Of a stretch of 64,000 bases of DNA, positions 59,698 through 64,000 are shown in pieces. Where the stretch lies: NCBI RefSeq assembly GCF_001570585.1, contig NZ_BBXF01000004.1, positions 1 through 64,000 of the forward strand, written 5' to 3'. Within the stretch, counting starts at the first letter, position 1; each line of letters starts with the position of its first letter. A program made the position numbers and the translations under genes. Under the pieces are notes generated by a model that had not been told where the DNA came from, searched no databases, and worked only from the letters and a program-made list of their open reading frames with translations. The stretch is from Herbidospora daliensis (GTDB lineage Bacteria > Actinomycetota > Actinomycetes > Streptosporangiales > Streptosporangiaceae).

Positions 59698-60167
59698 TGT
59701 CGACGATCATCAAGGGTGATGAGGTCCGGGCGGTCACGCTCGGCATCAAGGTCGAGAAGTCGTCGGGTGCCACGGTCAACGGCAGCACGCCGATTTTCAC
59801 GGTGTCGGGTCTCGTGCTCGTGCGGGCGATCGTCGGCGTGGTCACGACCGCGTTCGACGGCACCACGACGAGCCTGAACCTCACGCACGATCCGACGATC
59901 GGCGCGGCGGTGGACATCTGCGCGGCGACGGTCGTGACCTCGGATGAGGTGGGGACGGTCTACTCCTACCTGGGTGCGGCGATCACGACGCTGCTGGTGT
60001 CGTCGGGGACGACGGTGCCGGGGACGGCGTATGCGCCGAGGCCGCAGGAGGCGTTCTTCCAGCCGGGTGTGATCAACCACAAGGGGACGGCGGCGGACGC
60101 CGGCACGGTGCTGTGGCGGTGCCTGTACGTGCCGATCTCCGATGGCGCGTCCGTGGCGGCGGCCTGA
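59697..60167 (+). CDS. Head-region protein, unknown function
   Basis: A 156-residue, Val- and Thr-rich beta protein (SSGATVNGSTPIFTVSGLVL; TSLNLTHDPTIGAAVDIC), coupled to the previous gene by TGATG. Composition suggests a virion surface or tail-tube-like fold. No family recognised. Confidence 0.65.
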   Translation: MSTIIKGDEVRAVTLGIKVEKSSGATVNGSTPIFTVSGLVLVRAIVGVVTTAFDGTTTSLNLTHDPTIGAAVDICAATVVTSDEVGTVYSYLGAAITTLLVSSGTTVPGTAYAPRPQEAFFQPGVINHKGTAADAGTVLWRCLYVPISDGASVAAA

Positions 60168-60168
60168 C

Positions 60169-60636
60169 GTGTCGTTGTGGCGCTGCCGGGGGTGCTCCAC
60201 CGCCTATGCGGTGGGGCTCCCGGCGTGCCCCCACTGTTCATCGACGGAGTGCGAGGAGGACGGCGGGATGCCGAAGATCACACGTCATGGTGGGCCGTCG
60301 ATCGCGGGTCCGCAGGGGATCAGCGGGGCGTGGTCGGACACGACGACGCGTGACCCGTGGCCGGACCTAGGAGTGCCCGACGCCGACGCGGCGGTGTCCG
60401 AGACCGTGGCCACGCCGGTGGACTGGGATCCCGGCCCGACGCTGCACGTCCCGGGCGATTCCGAGGGCGCGGAGACGTCGGTCGAGGTGTCTGGCCTGCC
60501 CGCCCCGGACTACACGGACATGACGGTGGCCCAGCTCCAGGCGGAGCTGAAGGAGCGCGGGCTGCCGACGTCGGGCAACAAGCGGGACCTCATCGAGCGT
60601 CTCGAAGAGGACGACCTCGGAGAGGCCGGCGCGTGA
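60169..60636 (+). CDS. Zinc-ribbon and SAP-domain protein in the head module
   Basis: A 155-residue protein from GTG 60169 (VSLWRCRGCSTAYAVG). The N-terminus has CRGCSTAYAVGLPACPHC, a complete CxxC...CxxC zinc ribbon. The C-terminal 35 residues form a SAP motif (YTDMTVAQLQAELKERGLPT, SGNKRDLIERLEE), a DNA-binding helix-extension-helix. Short proteins with SAP-like tails occur in phage head-tail regions; here the added zinc ribbon is unusual. Between lies a long acidic linker. Confidence 0.7.
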   Translation: MSLWRCRGCSTAYAVGLPACPHCSSTECEEDGGMPKITRHGGPSIAGPQGISGAWSDTTTRDPWPDLGVPDADAAVSETVATPVDWDPGPTLHVPGDSEGAETSVEVSGLPAPDYTDMTVAQLQAELKERGLPTSGNKRDLIERLEEDDLGEAGA

Positions 60637-60794
60637 GCTGGGAGCAGCTCTCCGACATCGCGCGTGAGGCGTCGGCGGTCCGTGAGGCGGAGCGGTCGGC
60701 GCCTCCGGTGGCGTGCCCGAATGACGGGGAGCCGCTCGTCTCCAACGGCGCTGGTGTGTTGGGCTGCTCGTTCGACGGCTGGCGGGCGTCATGA
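60633..60794 (+). CDS. Small zinc-ribbon-like protein
   Basis: A 53-residue protein (VACPNDGEPLVSNGAGVLGC) with CPNDGxPL ... GxLGCSFDGW, the half-ribbon often seen in short phage head-tail proteins. Coupled by GTGA and ATGA to its neighbours. Function unknown. Confidence 0.6.
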   Translation: MSWEQLSDIAREASAVREAERSAPPVACPNDGEPLVSNGAGVLGCSFDGWRAS

Positions 60795-61837
60795 CCGAGG
60801 TGTGGTACGTGACCCGGGAGGCGGTGGTGGCCGCCCCCGACATCAAGGAGACGGCCCAGGCCAACGCCCAGGTCGGCCGCGCCATCGAGACGTCCTCGCG
60901 CACGGTCGAGGCGCTGTGCCACCGCCGGTTCTACCCGTTGCGTGAGGTGCGGGCGTTCGACTGGCCGCAGCCCTACAGCCGGTCGTGGCGGCTCTGGCTC
61001 GACGGCAACGAACTACTCGAAGCGCACTCCATCACGTCCGGCGGCGTCACCCTGGCCCCATCCGAATACCTGCTGCGCCGCAGCGACGGGCGCGAAGGCC
61101 CGGCAACGCACATCGAGATCGACCTGTCGCAGGGCGGGGCCTGGTCGGCGGGCTCCACCCACCAGCGGGCCATCTTGATCGACGGCACCTGGGGTTCGTG
61201 GTCGGCGGCCGTGCTGGCCGGGTCTCTGGCCGGCGCGGTGGCTACGACCGATGGGACGCAGATCACCGTGGCCAACGGCAGCGGCGTCGGTGTGGGTGAT
61301 CTGCTGCGTGTCGACGACGAGCGGATGATCGTCACGGATCGGCGGCTGGCGGACACCGGGCAGGACCTCGGCACCGCGCTCACCGCCTCGGCGGCGGACA
61401 CGATGTTCGCCGTCGCCGACGGCGCCGTGTTCGCGCCCGGCGAGGTGCTGCTGATCGACGCCGAGCGGATGATGGTGCTCGACGTCGCCGGGGACAACCT
61501 CGTGGTGAAGCGGGCGTTCGACGGCAGCGTGCTGGCCGCGCACTCCACGGCCGACATCTACGCCCCCCGCTCCCTCACCGTCGCCCGCGGGGTTCTCGGC
61601 ACCACCGCCGCCACACATGCGTCGGCTACGCCGATCGCCCGGCATACGCCGCCTCCGCTGGTTCGGGACCTGTCGCTCGCGGGCGCGGTCAACCAGCTGC
61701 TCCAGGAGTCCAGCGGCTACGCACGCACCAGTGGCTCCGGGGAGAACGCCAAGGAGTACGGCGGCCGGGGCCTCGCCAAGCTGCGCGAGGACTGCATCCG
61801 GGCTCACGGCCGGCGGCTGAGGGCGAGGGCCATATGA
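60791..61837 (+). CDS. Head-tail connector-like protein
   Basis: A 348-residue protein. The opening AAPDIKETAQANAQVGRAIE and SSRTVEALCHRRFYPLREVR is the helical pattern of head-completion/adaptor proteins (HK97 gp6-like). The middle contains two similar beta units with VGVGDLLRVDDERMIVTD and FAPGEVLLIDAERMMVLD, which look like an internal duplication. The end is helical. It probably sits below the portal. Confidence 0.7.
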   Translation: MTEVWYVTREAVVAAPDIKETAQANAQVGRAIETSSRTVEALCHRRFYPLREVRAFDWPQPYSRSWRLWLDGNELLEAHSITSGGVTLAPSEYLLRRSDGREGPATHIEIDLSQGGAWSAGSTHQRAILIDGTWGSWSAAVLAGSLAGAVATTDGTQITVANGSGVGVGDLLRVDDERMIVTDRRLADTGQDLGTALTASAADTMFAVADGAVFAPGEVLLIDAERMMVLDVAGDNLVVKRAFDGSVLAAHSTADIYAPRSLTVARGVLGTTAATHASATPIARHTPPPLVRDLSLAGAVNQLLQESSGYARTSGSGENAKEYGGRGLAKLREDCIRAHGRRLRARAI

Positions 61838-62058
61838 GCTGCGAGTCGTTCCAGGAGATCCGGCTGACGAAGGACGTCACCCCGGACGGAGCTGAATGGG
61901 TTGTCCGCGAACCCATCGCCACGTCGACCTTCGTGTGCAGCTGCGGCCTCACGATCAGCGGGCCGCCCGAGCGGGTTCGGGACGCAGCGACGCCGTGCAT
62001 GGAGCGGGCCACCGGCCTCGTTCTCCGGCAGTCCGAGGCGGTGCCGGATGGACGTTAG
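61834..62058 (+). CDS. Small phage protein, unknown function
   Basis: A 74-residue protein (TSTFVCSCGLTISGPPERVR) with a CxCG pair and little else. ATGA overlap before it and an 11-bp overlap after it. No family recognised. Confidence 0.6.
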   Translation: MSCESFQEIRLTKDVTPDGAEWVVREPIATSTFVCSCGLTISGPPERVRDAATPCMERATGLVLRQSEAVPDGR

Positions 62059-62434
62059 GTTTCACGTCGAGATCAGCGGCCCCGCGTTCGACGGCCGCGC
62101 CCGCCAGGCCGTCCACGACTTCCTGCGCGCCGCCGAATGGGACGTCGCCCAGCAGGGCGAGACCGAGGTCCACCGCGAGCTCGACGCCAACCTGCGCAAC
62201 CCCACTGGCAACTACCAGGACCACGTCACGACCGAGCGCGGCGGCGGCGGAGTCATGGTCTGGGACCAGGACATCATCTACAGCTTCTGGCTGGAGGGCG
62301 TGCCCGAACGCCGCGACCGGCGGCACCAGTTCCCCGGCTACCACAGCTTCCGCGACGCCGCCGTCGCCCTCGACCGCGTCGCCGGACCGATCGCCGAGCG
62401 CACCCTCGTGCCCTACCTGGCGAGGATGCAATGA
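62048..62434 (+). CDS. Head-tail joining protein, HK97 gp10-like
   Basis: A 128-residue protein between the connector and the tail-terminator-like gene, the usual place of gp10-type joining proteins. It has FHVEISGPAFDGRARQAVHD, NPTGNYQDHVTTERGGGGVM and a final helix AGPIAERTLVPYLARM. The assignment rests on position, length and general pattern. Confidence 0.6.
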   Translation: MDVRFHVEISGPAFDGRARQAVHDFLRAAEWDVAQQGETEVHRELDANLRNPTGNYQDHVTTERGGGGVMVWDQDIIYSFWLEGVPERRDRRHQFPGYHSFRDAAVALDRVAGPIAERTLVPYLARMQ

Positions 62435-62892
62435 ACCTCGACATCAAGGCCGCACGCCAGGTCATCCTCGACCACGCCGCCCAATCCGGCCTATACGACG
62501 GCGTCCTCGGCCACGAACCCATCAGCGCGCCACGCACAGGGCTGACGATCGGCGTGTGGGCGCACCACATCAAGCCCATCGCCAAGGCCTCCGGCCTCAA
62601 CGTGACCTCGGCGCGGGTGCTGATGTTCGCGCGGATCTACACCTCAACGATCCAAGCCCCGGCCGATGACATCGACCTGCTCGTCGGCAACGCGTGCGCC
62701 GACCTGATCGGCCGCCTGACGGGCGACTACAACCTCGGCGGCACGGTGTCGAACATCGACCTTCTGGCCGCGCACGGCATCGCGATGGAGTCCGAGCTGG
62801 GCTATCTCCCGCAGCCGAACGGCGAGAAGTCGCGGATCGCCTCGATCGTCATCCCGCTGGTTTTCAACGACGTGTGGACACAGGAGGCCTGA
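62431..62892 (+). CDS. Tail terminator/completion-like protein
   Basis: A 153-residue protein (RTGLTIGVWAHHIKPIAKAS; SELGYLPQPNGEKSRIASIV, ending IPLVFNDVWTQEA). Alpha/beta layout, length and order just before a tail-tube-like gene fit a tail-completion protein. ATGA overlap with the joining-protein gene. Confidence 0.6.
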   Translation: MNLDIKAARQVILDHAAQSGLYDGVLGHEPISAPRTGLTIGVWAHHIKPIAKASGLNVTSARVLMFARIYTSTIQAPADDIDLLVGNACADLIGRLTGDYNLGGTVSNIDLLAAHGIAMESELGYLPQPNGEKSRIASIVIPLVFNDVWTQEA

Positions 62893-62893
62893 C

Positions 62894-63640
62894 GTGGGCA
62901 AGCAGAGCGGCCTCGGCGACAACCTTTACGTCAGCGGCTACAACTACAGCGGCGACATCGGCTCCATCGGCCGCATCGGCGGCGGCCCGACGCCCCTCAT
63001 CGTGACCGGCATCGACAAGTCCGGCCAGGAGCGCATCGGCGGCCTGATCGACGGCGCGATCGAGTACAACGGGTTCTTCAACCCCGACGAGGGCCGCGCC
63101 CACGAGCGCCTGTCCCTGCTGCCGACCGGCAACCAGCTCCTCTCTTACTGCCGAGGCACCGGCCTCGGTAGCCCCGGCGCCGGGCTTGTCGCCAAGCAGG
63201 TCAACTATGACCCGACGCGCGGGCAGGATGGCTCGATCACGTTCGCCATCTCCGCGCAGTCGGCCGGCGGGTGGGGCCTGGAGTGGGGTCGGCAAGGCAC
63301 GGCGGGCGTCCGGTCGGACACGACGGCGACGAACGGCGCGAGCATCGACGACAGCGCCTCATCCGCTCACGGACTGTCCGCCTACCTGCACGTCTTCTCC
63401 TTCACCGGGACGTCGGTCACGGTGAAGCTGCAACAGTCCTCCGACAACGGCGGCGCCGACGCGTGGACTGACGTCGTCGGCGGCGGGTTCACCGCGGCGA
63501 CCGGCGTCACGTCGCAGCGGATCGCCACAGCGAACGATCTGGCGGTGGAGCGCTATCTGCGGGTCGTCACGACCGGGACGTTCTCGGCCGTCACGTTCGC
63601 CGTCCTGATCTGCCGTAACGAGATCGAACCGGGGTTCTGA
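62894..63640 (+). CDS. Major tail tube-like protein
   Basis: A 248-residue protein. DNLYVSGYNYSGDIGSIGRI at the start and the IDGAIEYNGFFNPDEGRAHE segment resemble tail-tube proteins of actinophages. The second half (SDNGGADAWTDVVGGGFTAA; VERYLRVVTTGTFSAVTFAV) is a beta-sandwich like those that decorate tail surfaces. Starts 1 bp after the preceding stop. Confidence 0.7.
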   Translation: MGKQSGLGDNLYVSGYNYSGDIGSIGRIGGGPTPLIVTGIDKSGQERIGGLIDGAIEYNGFFNPDEGRAHERLSLLPTGNQLLSYCRGTGLGSPGAGLVAKQVNYDPTRGQDGSITFAISAQSAGGWGLEWGRQGTAGVRSDTTATNGASIDDSASSAHGLSAYLHVFSFTGTSVTVKLQQSSDNGGADAWTDVVGGGFTAATGVTSQRIATANDLAVERYLRVVTTGTFSAVTFAVLICRNEIEPGF

Positions 63641-64000
63641 TGCGCCAGGGTCTGCCACCTCGGGCCTACCAGACGTTCGGCATCGCGGCGCCCGCCGACC
63701 GGCTGGTCAAAGCCGCGTGTCCGCAGGTCGGCTGTGTGGCGTGGCGAAAGGGCTGGGAGTCCGTCATCGACGAGAAGACGGCCCTCGGTGCCTCACAGGC
63801 GGCATGGATCAGGACCTACTCAGCCCGGACCTTCCGCGAGTCCCGGGCGGCGGGGTTGACGGTGTTCCGGTTCGAGCCCGGCCAGCGGTGCTTCGCCGAC
63901 CATCACACCCGGCCGGAGATCTACTTCGTCCGCCCCGGCGACCTCACCACAGCGCTCGGCCAGCCGCGGCGGCATTCGCGGCCGGCTGACTGGGTCGAGG
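63640..64000 (+). CDS. Phage tail-region protein, cut by the window edge
   Basis: From ATG 63640, sharing a base with the upstream stop, the frame stays open for at least 120 codons to the window end. It encodes LPPRAYQTFGIAAPADRLVK, a Cys pair (ACPQVGCVAWRKGWES) and FEPGQRCFADHHTRPEIYFV. No family recognised; in this position tail-assembly or chaperone proteins are common. Confidence 0.7.
   Translation, partial: MRQGLPPRAYQTFGIAAPADRLVKAACPQVGCVAWRKGWESVIDEKTALGASQAAWIRTYSARTFRESRAAGLTVFRFEPGQRCFADHHTRPEIYFVRPGDLTTALGQPRRHSRPADWVE

Larger units (their letters stand above)
31340..64000 (+). mobile_element. Integrated HK97-type siphovirus-like prophage (left part)
   Basis: Contiguous phage genes start right beside tRNA-Arg: tyrosine integrase, repressor/Cro switch, a long early region of small overlapping genes, a recombination and replication set, terminase small and large subunits, portal, ClpP-type protease, HK97-fold capsid, connectors and the first tail genes. 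Order and direction are those of temperate actinobacterial siphoviruses. The lysis, tail-tape, fibre genes and right attachment site would lie beyond 64,000. No obviously broken structural gene is seen, so the phage may be intact. Confidence 0.93.

Overview
The window is GC-rich, with coding density, codon use and gene content typical of an actinomycete. The lineage markers are dnaE2 with a DUF6504 partner, an F420-type LLM oxidoreductase, actinobacterial-style SOS boxes, a WhiB protein, many GTG starts and 4-bp ATGA/GTGA overlaps. The flavour is Streptosporangiales-like, but the genus cannot be fixed from sequence alone. Bases 1 to about 31,340 are chromosome. From there to the right edge the window is the left two thirds or so of an integrated HK97-type siphovirus-like prophage; its right end is not in the window.

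Chromosomal half. A short tandem repeat lies at 1-240. A leftward operon follows: cobA/cysG (SUMT fused to precorrin-2 dehydrogenase) and two dynamin-like GTPases. A secreted double-CHRD protein comes next, then a second leftward operon: sirohydrochlorin/cobalt chelatase, a CobC-type aminotransferase, cobT and an agmatinase-family ureohydrolase. Next are a double GNAT protein and lutABC (lactate use), divergent from a GntR/FadR-type regulator with two perfect operators between them. After an LLM oxidoreductase come an ECF sigma factor with its CU044_5270-type membrane partner, an orphan NarL-type response regulator, a DUF4328 protein and a collapsed HigBA toxin-antitoxin locus. dnaE2/DUF6504 is divergent from a Ser/Thr kinase, with two perfect LexA boxes in the gap. 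Quinone oxidoreductase, patatin and PlsC-like genes follow. A leftward APH-like gene, cobD (cbiB) and cobQ then complete a scattered cobalamin set (cobA, cbiX, cobC, cobT, cobD, cobQ). A tRNA-Arg(TCT) marks the prophage junction.

Prophage half (31,340-64,000, almost all rightward). Left end: tyrosine integrase, a membrane/coiled-coil gene, and a leftward repressor divergent from a Cro-like gene, with GTGC-N6-GCAC operators at all three promoters. Early region (34-47 kb): many small overlapping genes of unknown function, with a recombination/replication set of RecT-like annealing protein, Cas4-like exonuclease, RuvC-like resolvase, two-domain beta-clamp-like protein, HTH-WhiB fusion and sigma-like protein. 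At 47.0-49.3 kb a ribbon-helix-helix repressor faces a DnaB-N/RepA-type helicase gene across a promoter carrying three perfect 12-bp operators. The helicase is followed by a roughly 360-bp array of CTGTCC/GGACAG repeats that could be the phage origin. Then come two nucleases and more small genes, small and large terminase, a two-helix microprotein, a portal-MuF fusion, ClpP-type protease/scaffold, major capsid, connector and tail-start genes. The last gene is cut by the window edge.

How it fits together: the phage seems to borrow the host polymerase but bring its own helicase, clamp-like protein and recombination proteins. Two repressor circuits are visible as operators placed inside or next to promoters: the HTH repressor at the left end and the RHH protein at the helicase. 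Gene-free stretches longer than 300 bases are only 1-388 (repeat plus unassigned sequence) and 48,832-49,219 (repeat array with a doubtful ORF).
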